From contig JAPLBE010000016.1 of NCBI GenBank assembly GCA_026392935.1, positions 101,381-165,380 of the forward strand: DNA of 64,000 bases, given 5' to 3'. The position numbers were made by a program, and so were the translations under genes. The DNA comes from Actinomycetota bacterium. GTDB lineage: Bacteria > Actinomycetota > Actinomycetes > Nanopelagicales > Nanopelagicaceae. A model generated the notes under the pieces. The model had not been told where the DNA came from. It did not search any database and worked only from the letters and a program-made list of their open reading frames with translations. Of the stretch, positions 33,676 to 43,955 are shown piece by piece; the stretch's first letter is position 1, and each line of letters begins with the position of its first letter.

Positions 33676-34964
33676 ATGACCAAACTATTCCAGAGCCCTG
33701 GAAAATCAGGGAGAGTCTTGCGAGTGGTGGCCACATTTTCTACTAAGACATCAGGTGTTACTAAGCCGATGACAGCCCCCGCCGTAGCTAAGCGATGGTC
33801 TTCATATGTGTGAAACACCCCGCCGTGTAGAGGTGCGGGAGTTATGTGAAGTGCACTCTCTTCTTCAACAACATGACCACCAAGTCCATTTATCTCACGA
33901 GTAAGTGCTGCCAAACGATCTGTTTCGTGAAGGCGCAGATGACCGATTCCTCGTAACGAAGATGGCGAATCTGCAAGTGCGGCAAGTGCTGCAATTGATG
34001 GAGTGAGTTCACCAACGTCATGAAGATCAATATCAATTCCGTGAATTCGTTCTCCCCCGGTAAGTGAGAGTCCGGCTGGTGTGAATTCAACACGTGCACC
34101 CATGGCTGTCAGTATCTCTCGCAGTTGATCTCCAGGTTGTGTTGTTTTCATTGGCCAATCAGCGATAGTGATGGTTCCGCCACAGACCATTGCGATAGAT
34201 AAGAATGGAGAAGCATTTGAAAGATCTGGTTCGATTGTTAAATCCTGCCCACGTAATGCACCTGGCTCAACTCTCCATGTCGCTACAGATCTATCAACAT
34301 GAACAGTCGCACCGAAATCGCGCAACATCTGAACGGTCATATCAATGTGAGGCGCTGATGGAAGCGAGTTACCTTTGTGATGAATCGTAATTCCCTTGGC
34401 CATGCTGGGAGCCACCAATAAAAGTGCAGAGAGGAACTGACTTGATTTACTTGCATTAATTGTTAGCTCTCCACCAGGAACTTTTCCAGTGGCTTTTACA
34501 ACCATTGGCAGTGAATATCGACCTTCATGTTCTATTTCAATTCCAAGTTCTTCTAACGCTTTTATAACTGGCCCAATTGGACGTTCATACGCGCGAGGAT
34601 CTCCATCAAAAGTAATGTCACCACGAGCAAGTGCTGCAAGTGGTGGCAGAAAGCGCATCACTGTGCCGGCATTTCCTACATCGATTAGTGCAGGTCCACG
34701 CAGCGCTGATGGAGTAATCGTCCATGCGCCCTCACTCAGATTGTTTTCTTCACCAGAAATCTGAATTCCAAGTGCGCGAAGTCCATCTGACATCAACTCC
34801 GAATCACGAGAGATGAGGGGCTTTCTCAAAATTGTAGGTCCATCTGCTTGCGCCGCAAGAATCAGAGCACGATTTGTCACTGATTTAGAGCCAGGAATTG
34901 TGACGGTCGCAGAAACAGCAGATGCACCGCGAAACGGCGCAGGCCACAGTTCGTGTTTGCTCAT
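33672..34964 (-). CDS. aroA: 3-phosphoshikimate 1-carboxyvinyltransferase (EPSP synthase)
   Basis: PGSKSVTNRALILAA; GNAGTVMRFLPPLAAL; YEDHRLATAGAVIGL. Confidence 0.95.
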   Translation of the reverse strand: MSKHELWPAPFRGASAVSATVTIPGSKSVTNRALILAAQADGPTILRKPLISRDSELMSDGLRALGIQISGEENNLSEGAWTITPSALRGPALIDVGNAGTVMRFLPPLAALARGDITFDGDPRAYERPIGPVIKALEELGIEIEHEGRYSLPMVVKATGKVPGGELTINASKSSQFLSALLLVAPSMAKGITIHHKGNSLPSAPHIDMTVQMLRDFGATVHVDRSVATWRVEPGALRGQDLTIEPDLSNASPFLSIAMVCGGTITIADWPMKTTQPGDQLREILTAMGARVEFTPAGLSLTGGERIHGIDIDLHDVGELTPSIAALAALADSPSSLRGIGHLRLHETDRLAALTREINGLGGHVVEEESALHITPAPLHGGVFHTYEDHRLATAGAVIGLVTPDVLVENVATTRKTLPDFPGLWNSLVI

Positions 34965-35035
34965 GTGCAGAGTCTAACGCGTGCAGTGACCATGAAGAGA
35001 CCCGTATTAGTGGGATGGAAGTTAGGATTGACACT

Positions 35036-35758
35036 ATGTGTGGAAGATATGCGCAGACACTTGGTGCAGAAGAAATTGTAGAGAGCTTTGACTTAGCCGG
35101 GTCAACTCTTGATCAGTCACTTCCACTGAATTGGAATATTGCGCCGACAAATGACATTTACATCATTAGAAACGAAGCTAATTCCAGAATTCTTGACTCT
35201 GCATCGTGGGGAATTATCGCTCCATGGCAGAAAAAATTATCTGATGCTCGCGCTTCGCAATCACATGCAATTAATGCGCGTAGCGAATCTATTCATGAGA
35301 AACCAACTTTTCGTCACGCATTTCGAATGTCACGGTGCTTAATTCCTGCATCTGGCTATTACGAATGGGCGACATCTCTTGGTAATTACCCACCGAAACA
35401 ACCGTTTTATATTTCACAAAAAAATGGTAAGCAATTATCAATTGCTGGAATTTGGAGTTCTTGGCAGAGCGAGAGCGGACAGGTCATTCAAAGTGCTGCA
35501 ATCATCACGCAAGAAGCAGTCGGAGAATTAGCAACAATACATAGCCGCATGCCGGTTTTTATGCCTGAAGATCGCTGGCAAAGCTGGCTAGATACCGAAG
35601 CGCGGGATATCAATCGAGTTCTGAAATTGATGCAGGTTGAGAAGCCTGATGAAGGTTTGATTGCCGTTCCAGTTTCTCCGCGTGTGAATGTAGTTGCAAA
35701 CAATGGCCCAGAAATAATTATTCCCATAGAACTTGGCGAGCCTGAGACCCTGTTTTAG
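35036..35758 (+). CDS. SOS response-associated peptidase (SRAP/HMCES/YedK)
   Basis: Catalytic [33 protein letters not shown]; start ATG 35036. Confidence 0.92.
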   Translation: MCGRYAQTLGAEEIVESFDLAGSTLDQSLPLNWNIAPTNDIYIIRNEANSRILDSASWGIIAPWQKKLSDARASQSHAINARSESIHEKPTFRHAFRMSRCLIPASGYYEWATSLGNYPPKQPFYISQKNGKQLSIAGIWSSWQSESGQVIQSAAIITQEAVGELATIHSRMPVFMPEDRWQSWLDTEARDINRVLKLMQVEKPDEGLIAVPVSPRVNVVANNGPEIIIPIELGEPETLF

Positions 35759-35787
35759 AGGGTCAAGTTCTTGGTAACCTTGCATCA

Positions 35788-36393
35788 ATGACATCCAAAG
35801 ATTTAGTCCTAGAGAGCGCAGCAGATCGCACGATCCGCTTTGAGCGCGATGCTTTGGTGTTCACAAATCAGTTATATGCAGCAGCTTTGAGGTACACAAA
35901 AAATCCTGAAGATGCGCGTGATCTTGTGCAAGATACTTATTTGAAAGCGTTCTCTTCCTTCCACCAATTTGAAGAAGGCACAAACCTTCGTGCATGGCTA
36001 TATCGAGTACTCACCACCACTTTTATTAATACGTATCGCAAAGGACAGCGCCAGCCTCTTATTGCGGATAATGAATTAGAAGATTGGCAACTAGCGCAAG
36101 CGCAGAGCCATACAAGTGATCAAGGTAAATCTGCAGAGACGGTAGCACTTGAGAATTTGCCTGATAGCGATGTAAAGCGCGCCCTTCAAGAGATTCCCGA
36201 AGAGTTTCGCATCGTTGTGTATTTAGCGGATGTCGAAGGCTTCTCATATAAGGAAATAGCAGAGATAGTTGGAGCACCGGCAGGAACTGTGATGTCACGA
36301 CTTCACCGAGGTCGCAAACAACTTCGCGAGAAGTTAGCTGACTATGCCAAGGAACTTGGCTACTCCTCAACAAAGAAGGGGGAGAAAGAGTGA
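35788..36393 (+). CDS. sigR: ECF sigma factor, SigR/SigH type
   Basis: [42 protein letters not shown]-terminal [26 protein letters not shown]; followed by a ZAS anti-sigma. Confidence 0.88.
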   Translation: MTSKDLVLESAADRTIRFERDALVFTNQLYAAALRYTKNPEDARDLVQDTYLKAFSSFHQFEEGTNLRAWLYRVLTTTFINTYRKGQRQPLIADNELEDWQLAQAQSHTSDQGKSAETVALENLPDSDVKRALQEIPEEFRIVVYLADVEGFSYKEIAEIVGAPAGTVMSRLHRGRKQLREKLADYAKELGYSSTKKGEKE

Positions 36394-36785
36394 GTTTCAT
36401 TGAGATTCAGTGCGGAGAAGTTCTCTCCTCAGTCATTTTCATTATTGAAGGTGAATTGCAAGAAGTCCCTCAGGCACAAGCGATCAACTCTCACCTATCT
36501 ACATGTTCAGCGTGTGCTGCCGAAGTTGCACACGAGCAGTTGATGCACCAGATGCTTCAGGATGTACTAAAGCGCTCATGCGATGAACAAGCTCCAGAGG
36601 AACTGCATCACAACATTCATCGTCAACTTCGCGCACAATTGGACGGACAGGCAACTACTGAAGTAGTTACCCAATTCAGCATGACCGAAATTTCAATCGA
36701 AATTGATGAATTCGGCAATGTGGAGCATCGAGAAATTCAGATAGAACAGACTCATATCCAACACTTCGTGGACGACGAGGACTAA
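36390..36785 (+). CDS. rsrA: Zinc-binding anti-sigma factor, RsrA type
   Basis: [11 protein letters not shown] (Hx3Cx2C) with an N-terminal Cys; 4-nt overlap with sigR. Confidence 0.82.
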   Translation: MSFIEIQCGEVLSSVIFIIEGELQEVPQAQAINSHLSTCSACAAEVAHEQLMHQMLQDVLKRSCDEQAPEELHHNIHRQLRAQLDGQATTEVVTQFSMTEISIEIDEFGNVEHREIQIEQTHIQHFVDDED

Positions 36786-36795
36786 TCTTCAAAGC

Positions 36796-37203
36796 ATGAA
36801 ACCGGCCGATGAAGTCCTAGGGGCAGTTGGCTTCTCGGTCATGACAGTAAGGCCCGGCGATACCTGCGTGACAATGGGAGTTTCAGATCTGCCGGTTGTT
36901 GCGGCATCACACTATTTAACGTTAATGGAAAATGCCTGCGTTGCATCGCTCTCGGAATATCTTGATTCAGGTGAAACAACATTTCTCACTCATTCATCTT
37001 TAGAAATAGTTGGATCTGCAACGGCGGGAGCTGAGATTCGCGCAAACTCACGTCTGATTAACATTGAAGGACGAGAGTTAACTTTTGAGTGCGATGTCTA
37101 CGATGGAGAACGCCATCTTGCTCAAGCAGAAATAACAAGAGCGACAGTTGAGCGATTATCTTTCCTCGCTCGAACTGCCGCTCAATCACTCATTAACGAG
37201 TAA
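36796..37203 (+). CDS. Hotdog-fold thioesterase (fluoroacetyl-CoA thioesterase-like)
   Basis: YLTLMENACVASLSEYLDSGETTFLTHSSLEIVGSATAGAEIRA. Confidence 0.7.
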   Translation: MKPADEVLGAVGFSVMTVRPGDTCVTMGVSDLPVVAASHYLTLMENACVASLSEYLDSGETTFLTHSSLEIVGSATAGAEIRANSRLINIEGRELTFECDVYDGERHLAQAEITRATVERLSFLARTAAQSLINE

Positions 37204-37218
37204 TTCTCTTTGTGAGAG

Positions 37219-37617
37219 TTAAGCCTTCTTAGTTGCCCAGAAGATTTCTGCAATCTCATCGATTTTTGCAATGAGCTGATCTGCAACCTTTACATCCTGA
37301 GTTCCCTTTGTTCCTGCAGCGCCTGCAAGCTTTGTTGCGTCATTAAAGAGTGAATGCAACTGTGGGTATGCCTCAAAGTGTGGTGCCTTGAAATAATCAG
37401 TCCAGAGAACCCAGAGGTGCTCTTTAACTTGGTGTGAACGCTCTTCTTTGATTGCTACAGAACGTGAACGGAAATCTGCATCTGTATTTGCTGCGTACTT
37501 CTCCATGCATGCCTTTACTGAGAGAGCCTCAATCTTTGCTTGTGCTGGATCGTAGACACCGCATGGCAGATCGCAGTGTGCGTGAACAGTTACTTTAGGT
37601 GTGAGAATGTTTTTCAT
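37219..37617 (-). CDS. sodN: Nickel superoxide dismutase
   Basis: Ni-hook HCDLPCGVYDP preceded by a short propeptide; divergent from sodX. Confidence 0.96.
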   Translation of the reverse strand: MKNILTPKVTVHAHCDLPCGVYDPAQAKIEALSVKACMEKYAANTDADFRSRSVAIKEERSHQVKEHLWVLWTDYFKAPHFEAYPQLHSLFNDATKLAGAAGTKGTQDVKVADQLIAKIDEIAEIFWATKKA

Positions 37618-37652
37618 GTGCGCGAGAATACTCCAACGTTAGGATTACCGCC

Positions 37653-38000
37653 ATGGCTAAACATGCAACAGTACTTGTTGAAGGAAACTCAATGGCCCCT
37701 ACCTATAACGCCGGAGATTGGCTGATGGCGCGATGGGGCGATTACTCGGTAACCGGCTTTTCAATATTCCGAAATCGATTACGAGTGGGCGATGCAGTAG
37801 TCCTTGAACGTGCAGAGCAACCAGGCATTATGTATGTGAAGAGAATTTCTGAGATTCAAATTGCTGGTACTGATTATCCAAAAATATTTGTCACTAGCGA
37901 TAATCCGGATGGAACAGATTCACGTACTTGGGGTTGGTTGCCACTTCACTATGTGAAGGCGCGCATTGAATTTAGAGTTAGGAAAGCCAAAAAGAATTAA
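37653..38000 (+). CDS. sodX: Nickel-type superoxide dismutase maturation protease
   Basis: S24/S26 protease: VEGNSMAPTYNAGDWLMARW, VVLERAEQPGIMYVKRI; adjacent to sodN. Confidence 0.88.
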   Translation: MAKHATVLVEGNSMAPTYNAGDWLMARWGDYSVTGFSIFRNRLRVGDAVVLERAEQPGIMYVKRISEIQIAGTDYPKIFVTSDNPDGTDSRTWGWLPLHYVKARIEFRVRKAKKN

Positions 38001-38281
38001 CTTAAGCTGGCCAGCTTCTCTTTAACAGCAATTGCCGAAGGATTTGTCAGTGCAACGCCATCAGAGAAGAGAAGTGTTGGAACTACGCGGTTACCGCCAT
38101 TTACTTCTTCTACAAAGGTGGCGTATTGCATCTCTTGCTCAACATTGATCTCGCGAAAGGTAATTCCGATTTCACCAAGTTGGCTCTTAAGTCGCTTGCA
38201 GTAGCCACACCAATCAGTGCTAAACATGACAAACTCTTGACCGGAAAGTCCAAGTGAATCTTTGATCGGTGAATCCGTCAT
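37997..38281 (-). CDS. Mycoredoxin / glutaredoxin-like protein
   Basis: VMFSTDWCGYCKRLKSQL (CGYC); NGGNRVVPTLLFSDG; ~95 aa. Confidence 0.85.
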   Translation of the reverse strand: MTDSPIKDSLGLSGQEFVMFSTDWCGYCKRLKSQLGEIGITFREINVEQEMQYATFVEEVNGGNRVVPTLLFSDGVALTNPSAIAVKEKLASLS

Positions 38282-41200
38282 CGAGTAAAGGCCTCGTCCA
38301 TTAGCGCCTTTGCTTCATCTTCGTGCAAGTGATGGCTTCCAGTTGCAGGAGAGGCTGATGCGCGACGAGAAATTCTGCGAAGTACACGTGAATCTACGCC
38401 GGTTCCACCAATAGATTCAGTTGTGCTGAGTGCAACGTGTGGCCATGCACCTTGGTTTGCAGGTTCATCTTGGACCCACAACAAGTTTGCATTTGGATGC
38501 TTCTTCGCCTCAACCTCCATCTGCGCAACAGGCAGTGGATACAGGCGTTCTACGCGAACAATTGCGGTGCTTGAATCATTAAGACGATTGCGCTCTGCAA
38601 CTAGATCGTGATAAATCTTTCCAGAGCAGAAAATCAAACGTGATGCGTTGTTGACAGTCGTATCTCCAATAACTGGCAAGAATGTTCCAGATGTGAAATC
38701 ACTTATCGATGAAGCTGCAGCTTTCAAACGCAGCATCGACTTGGGAGTAAAGACAACCATTGGTCGACGCTTTGGATTTGCTGCGTGGAAGCGAAGCAAG
38801 TGGAAGTACGACGCTGGTGTTGATGGTTGAGCTACAGTCATATTCTTTTCAGCACAGAGAGCTAGGAAACGCTCGATGCGTGCTGAAGAGTGATCTGGTC
38901 CTTGGCCTTCATACCCATGTGGCAGAAGAAGAACAACCGATGAACGCTCGCCCCATTTTTGTAGCGCTGAAGAAACAAATTCATCAATAATTGTCTGCGC
39001 ACCGTTTGCGAAGTCTCCGAACTGACCTTCCCAGAGGACAAGCGCTTCTTCGCGCACAACTGAATATCCGTATTCAAATCCCATCGCAGCGTATTCACTC
39101 AGGAGTGAGTCAACAACGAAGAATTGATTTGCATCGGAGATGAGTGAACGAAGTGGGGTCCACTCGTTGCCATTCTCTTTATCAATGATGACAGCGTGAC
39201 GGTTAGAGAAAGTTCCACGCCTAGAGTCTTGTCCAGCAAGGCGAACCGGGCGACCTTCCTTAAGAAGTGAACCGAAAGCCAACATTTCACCAGTTGACCA
39301 GTCAATAGTTGCATCGTTAATTGACTCGGCACGCTTTTGAAGTTGAGGTAACAACTTAGGGTGGATGTTAAATCCTTCAGGAATAGCAACTTGGGTAGCA
39401 GCAATTTCACGTACGAGTTGCTCAGAGATAAATGTTGGAACATCTTCTGCATTTGGAACTATAGGAACTACAAAGTTCGGATCTGAGTGTTCTTCATAGT
39501 TTGCAACGGATGCAAATACTTCTTCTAGTTGGGCCTGGTAATCGCGAGCAATTTCTTCAGCCTCAGCAGGTGTGATATCTCCACGGCCAACGAGAGCCTC
39601 TGTGTACAGCGTACGAGTCGTGCGCTTTGCATCAATGAGCTTGTACATCAATGGCTGAGTAAAGCTTGGCTCGTCACCTTCGTTGTGTCCACGTCGGCGG
39701 TAGCAGACCATGTCGATAACAACATCTTTATTAAATGCTTGGCGATATTCAAATGCTAGATGAGCTACACGAACACATGCTTCTGGATCATCGCCATTAA
39801 CGTGGAAGATAGGAGCTTCGATGAGCTTTGCAACATCAGTTGAATAACGAGAAGTTCGTGAAGAATTTGGTGAAGTAGTGAATCCAACTTGGTTATTTAC
39901 AACAATGTGAATTGTTCCACCAGTGCGATAGCCAGGAAGTTGGGATAGTTGAAGTGTTTCAGCGTTCACGCCTTGGCCAGCAAAAGAGGCATCTCCGTGA
40001 AGCAAAATAGGGAGAACTGAGTATGAGCCCTTTGTATTGAGGCGATCTTGTTTTGCGCGAACAATTCCCTCAAGAACAGGGTTTACCGCTTCAAGGTGTG
40101 ATGGGTTTGCAGCGAGATAAATTTTTGTTGTGGCACCCGATTCAGCGGTGAAGATTCCTTCAGTACCTAAGTGGTACTTCACATCTCCAGAACCATGTAC
40201 TTGGTTTTCCGCATAGTGACCTTGGAATTCCTGGAAGATTTGCCCAACAGATTTACCAGCAATATTTGCAAGCATATTTAGGCGTCCACGGTGTGGCATT
40301 CCGATACATACTTCATCGAGTCCAGCTTCTGCTGCTGCAGAGACAATTGCATCGGTAAGTGGAATAACTGACTCGCCGCCTTCAAGGGAGAAGCGCTTTT
40401 GCCCAACGAACTTTGTCTGCAAGAATGATTCAAAAGCTTCTGCGCTATTAAGTTTACGTAATATACGTAGCTGTTCTTCACGAGGTGGAATTCCTGATAC
40501 GCCTTCAATCTTCTCCTGGAACCACATACGTTCTGCTGGATTTGAAATATGCATATATTCAATTCCGATTGAGCGGCAGTATGCATCGCGCAGAATTCCG
40601 AGAATCTTACGAAGTGGCAAAAATGTCTTTCCACCAAAACCACCAGTTGCGAATTCGCGATCGAGATCCCACAAGGTAAGTCCGTGCGTGCGCACATCAA
40701 GGTCTGGGTGATTGCGCTGTATGTATACAAGCGGATCGATATCAGCCATGAGATGACCCCATGTGCGATATGCGTGAATCAATTCCTGAACACGAGCAGT
40801 CTTATTGATCTCTTCATCTTTAGTAACAGCGAAATCTGCAGCCCAACGAATTGGCTCGTAAGGAATACGTAGCGCTGTAAAGATTTCGTCATAGAAACCA
40901 TCTGCGCCAAGTAGTAGTTCATTAATTCTGCGTAGGTAATCACCAGATTGCGCGCCCTGAATAACGCGGTGATCGTAGGTACTTGTAAGCGTAATTACTT
41001 TGCTGATCGCCATGCGCGCAAGAGTTTCTTCACTCGCACCTTGGAACTCAGCTGGGTAATCCATCGCACCCACGCCAATGATGAGACCTTGACCTTGCAC
41101 CAAACGCGGTACAGAGTGCACAGTCCCAATAGTTCCTGGGTTAGTCAGCGAAACAGTTGTGCCCGCATAATCTTCAACTGTCAGAGTTCCGCTGCGTGCT

Positions 41201-42027
41201 TTCTTAACAATCTCTTCGTAGGCAACCCAGAACTGTCCGAACTCAAGTCCTTCGCAGCCTTTAATTGATGGCACCAATAGTTGACGAGTTCCATCTGGTT
41301 TTGCCAAGTCAATTGCAATACCTAAGTTGATGTGTTCAGGTGTACCAAGTGCTGGCTTTCCATCGAGTTCGCCGTAGAAAGCATTCATCTCTGGCATCGC
41401 ACGAAGCGCCTTAATCATTGCGTAGGCGATGATGTGGGTGAATGAAACTTTTCCACCGCGGCCGCGCTTCAAGTGATTGTTAATAACAATGCGATTATCA
41501 ATCATTAATTTTGCAGGAATTGCACGAACCGAAGTTGCAGTCGGAACAGTAAGTGATGCTTCCATGCTCTGAACAACGCGAGCAGATACTCCGCGAATTG
41601 GTACAAGTGTTGACGCACTTGGTGTTACCAATGTTGGAATTGGTTTTGCAATTGGATCAGCTGGTGTCGCAGGAGTTGTTGCAACATTGCGCACAACAGG
41701 TTGAACGACGGGTTGAGCAGGTGCAACTGGTGCGGCAGCTTGAGCAACTGGGACAACTGGCGCCGCGGCAGCTTGAGTAGCAACGGGCGCAGGTTGTGAA
41801 TTGTTGTAAGAAATATTTGGTGGTGTTACAGGTTTAGGTGTTGGCGGTGTTCCACTCTTTGGCGCATTAGATGCGGGCGCTGTAGCAGCGGGTGCACCTG
41901 ATTGCGGATTATTTTGAAAGTAGGTAACCCATTCGCTTGGTACGGAAGTTGGATCAGTTTGGTATCGCTCGAACATTTCTTCAACGAGCCAATCATTTGC
42001 CCCAAAGTCCTGACCTGATTGCGACAC
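38278..42027 (-). CDS. kgd: Multifunctional 2-oxoglutarate dehydrogenase E1/E2-type (KGD/OdhA)
   Basis: 1249 aa; GANDWLVEEMFERY N-terminus; Ala/Pro linker; E2 acyltransferase domain fused to E1; GTG start with GGAG. Confidence 0.93.
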   Translation of the reverse strand: MSQSGQDFGANDWLVEEMFERYQTDPTSVPSEWVTYFQNNPQSGAPAATAPASNAPKSGTPPTPKPVTPPNISYNNSQPAPVATQAAAAPVVPVAQAAAPVAPAQPVVQPVVRNVATTPATPADPIAKPIPTLVTPSASTLVPIRGVSARVVQSMEASLTVPTATSVRAIPAKLMIDNRIVINNHLKRGRGGKVSFTHIIAYAMIKALRAMPEMNAFYGELDGKPALGTPEHINLGIAIDLAKPDGTRQLLVPSIKGCEGLEFGQFWVAYEEIVKKARSGTLTVEDYAGTTVSLTNPGTIGTVHSVPRLVQGQGLIIGVGAMDYPAEFQGASEETLARMAISKVITLTSTYDHRVIQGAQSGDYLRRINELLLGADGFYDEIFTALRIPYEPIRWAADFAVTKDEEINKTARVQELIHAYRTWGHLMADIDPLVYIQRNHPDLDVRTHGLTLWDLDREFATGGFGGKTFLPLRKILGILRDAYCRSIGIEYMHISNPAERMWFQEKIEGVSGIPPREEQLRILRKLNSAEAFESFLQTKFVGQKRFSLEGGESVIPLTDAIVSAAAEAGLDEVCIGMPHRGRLNMLANIAGKSVGQIFQEFQGHYAENQVHGSGDVKYHLGTEGIFTAESGATTKIYLAANPSHLEAVNPVLEGIVRAKQDRLNTKGSYSVLPILLHGDASFAGQGVNAETLQLSQLPGYRTGGTIHIVVNNQVGFTTSPNSSRTSRYSTDVAKLIEAPIFHVNGDDPEACVRVAHLAFEYRQAFNKDVVIDMVCYRRRGHNEGDEPSFTQPLMYKLIDAKRTTRTLYTEALVGRGDITPAEAEEIARDYQAQLEEVFASVANYEEHSDPNFVVPIVPNAEDVPTFISEQLVREIAATQVAIPEGFNIHPKLLPQLQKRAESINDATIDWSTGEMLAFGSLLKEGRPVRLAGQDSRRGTFSNRHAVIIDKENGNEWTPLRSLISDANQFFVVDSLLSEYAAMGFEYGYSVVREEALVLWEGQFGDFANGAQTIIDEFVSSALQKWGERSSVVLLLPHGYEGQGPDHSSARIERFLALCAEKNMTVAQPSTPASYFHLLRFHAANPKRRPMVVFTPKSMLRLKAAASSISDFTSGTFLPVIGDTTVNNASRLIFCSGKIYHDLVAERNRLNDSSTAIVRVERLYPLPVAQMEVEAKKHPNANLLWVQDEPANQGAWPHVALSTTESIGGTGVDSRVLRRISRRASASPATGSHHLHEDEAKALMDEAFTR

Positions 42028-42233
42028 TGAGCGCTCCTTTGCGTTCTTGCGTACTTATCTATTACGTAGAAAATAGATATATATCCTGTAACTGAACGTG
42101 GCTAAGACTATCGGCTCGACCTGCCGCAAATAAATCGCATATCCAGCACAATCAGCGCGAGATTGAGCACAGTTCTCACTTTCATCGGCTTTCCTGAGAG
42201 GCGGCGGTATCCATTTTTTGAGACAGTTGCCCC

Positions 42234-43007
42234 ATGTGCGCAGCAGAAACACGCCCCCTAGCCGTTATCACCGGTGGTAGCCGAGGCTTGGGATTCGAAA
42301 CTGCAAAAGCGTTAGCCCTCAAAGGTTTTGATATCGCGCTGATTGCAAAGGATTCAGTAAGACTCACAGAGGCTGCCGAAACAATTCGCACACATGCGGC
42401 AAGTAGTTCACAGTCACCTGCTCCACATATTTCAACATTTACCTGCGATCTCGAGAATCCGCAGCTGGTGCGCGAACTCATTGATTCACTCACTCAATCT
42501 CTACCAACACCGGCACTTCTCATTCTTGCCCATGGCGTCATGAGCGAAAAAATGTCGAAGACGTTAAGAACTAATGATGCCGAATGGCGCCGAGTGATGG
42601 CAATTAATTTGGATTCTGTTTTCCAACTTGTAAATGGAATTGCACCAGCAATGGCCGATGCCCGCAATGGTCGAGTAATTATCTTCTCTGCATGCTTAGG
42701 GCGAATGTCAGGTCCGGGAAATGCCGGCGGTCTTGCTCCCTATCGAATTAGTAAAGCGGGAGTAAATGCACTCGTTCGCAATCTTGCACATGAAACAGGA
42801 CTCGGCGCTCGCGGATTCCTCGTTGATGCAATCTGTCCTAATCATTCGCGCACAGATATGGGTGGCCCTGATGCGCCACGCTCTGCCGAAGAAGGTGCAG
42901 CAACTGCAGTCTGGTTAGCAACACGATCTTTTAATTCTGCAGGAACAACTGATGCAGAAAAAGTTACAGGCGTTCTGTGGGAAGACCACCAGATTGTTCC
43001 TTGGTAA
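42234..43007 (+). CDS. SDR-family NAD(P)-dependent oxidoreductase
   Basis: VITGGSRGLGFETAKAL; LAHGVMS; YRISKAGVNALVRNLAHE. Confidence 0.88.
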   Translation: MCAAETRPLAVITGGSRGLGFETAKALALKGFDIALIAKDSVRLTEAAETIRTHAASSSQSPAPHISTFTCDLENPQLVRELIDSLTQSLPTPALLILAHGVMSEKMSKTLRTNDAEWRRVMAINLDSVFQLVNGIAPAMADARNGRVIIFSACLGRMSGPGNAGGLAPYRISKAGVNALVRNLAHETGLGARGFLVDAICPNHSRTDMGGPDAPRSAEEGAATAVWLATRSFNSAGTTDAEKVTGVLWEDHQIVPW

Positions 43008-43391
43008 TTAGCGAGCTCCGCCCTCTTCTTTCGAGATCATAAAAGTGAGATATAAAGCCGGAAGCGCAAGTGCCAAAATGATTACTGCACCGATATAGAA
43101 GGCTCCTTGAATCTGATAGTAAGCAACTCCCACCGCAATTAAGTTGGCCAAAATAGTTGGTGATCGCCCATAGTTCTTGCCATTTACAAACCCTCGTGCA
43201 CATGCAAATAAACCTGCCGCACCCAATGCCGCAAAAACAATAACTCCCAATAACGGAGCCATTTCCTTCTCTTCGTGGGTAAATCCCATGACCGTCATAT
43301 ATGCACCTAGGGCAAACACGAGGCTAGCTTCCACATAAAGCAGGGATGCCACAGTGGCGCGCTTGGGGGAAAGGTTGGGAGTGTTACTCAT
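43008..43391 (-). CDS. Small integral membrane protein
   Basis: MSNTPNLSPKRATVASLLYVEASLVFALGAYMTVMGF; 4 hydrophobic helices; start ATG 43391 with TAAAGT-N7. Confidence 0.65.
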   Translation of the reverse strand: MSNTPNLSPKRATVASLLYVEASLVFALGAYMTVMGFTHEEKEMAPLLGVIVFAALGAAGLFACARGFVNGKNYGRSPTILANLIAVGVAYYQIQGAFYIGAVIILALALPALYLTFMISKEEGGAR

Positions 43392-43436
43392 GAACGCAAC
43401 TTTATCAGTGACTTCTTGCTTGAGTGCGGAAAGAAA

Positions 43437-43925
43437 ATGACATTTGCTCATGATGGCCTGCGAGATTCGTTCACTCATTTAGCTGCACCACCATATTTTT
43501 ATGAAAATCTTCGAAGAGAGTTAGGTATTGCAGAGCGAAACAAATCACGAATTAGTCTGATTAAGTTTCTCATTAATGGAGATGAAGGAGATTCCATCCC
43601 GGACTCTCATTACGAGGCAGCAATCCTTTCATTTGCAGAAGTACTTAAAGCTTCGATTCGATCTGAGGATTTATGTGCAAGGCTTGGTAGATTGGAATTC
43701 ACCTTGATTATTAAAGCCTCTCAGGAGTTGGCAATTTCTTTAGCAGAGCGCGTGATCAATTCCTGGACCATTCAGCACTTTGATTGTTCTTATGCAGTGC
43801 TAGCTGTCCATATAGGGGAAAGTCCCTTAGAAATTCTTAATAGATTAGATAACCAAGAGTTACGGACTACAACGTTTAGTGAACAAGGCGAGACTTCATC
43901 CACACCTAACTCTATTTTGTTCTAA
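43437..43925 (+). CDS. Degenerate GGDEF-like domain protein at the head of the Tad locus
   Basis: DSFTHLAAPPYFYENLRRELGIAERNKSRISLIKF...SEDLCARLGRLEFTLIIKAS has GGDEF spacing but RLGRLEF in place of R-GGDEF. Confidence 0.55.
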   Translation: MTFAHDGLRDSFTHLAAPPYFYENLRRELGIAERNKSRISLIKFLINGDEGDSIPDSHYEAAILSFAEVLKASIRSEDLCARLGRLEFTLIIKASQELAISLAERVINSWTIQHFDCSYAVLAVHIGESPLEILNRLDNQELRTTTFSEQGETSSTPNSILF

Positions 43926-43955
43926 TGTTTGTCGTCTTGGCTCTAATTTGCCCAC

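Noticed and set aside
41553-41780. Gln/Leu-rich ORF on + strand (LEQLxQLV…)
   Set aside because: It is the reverse of the low-complexity Ala/Pro/Val linker of kgd, not an independent gene
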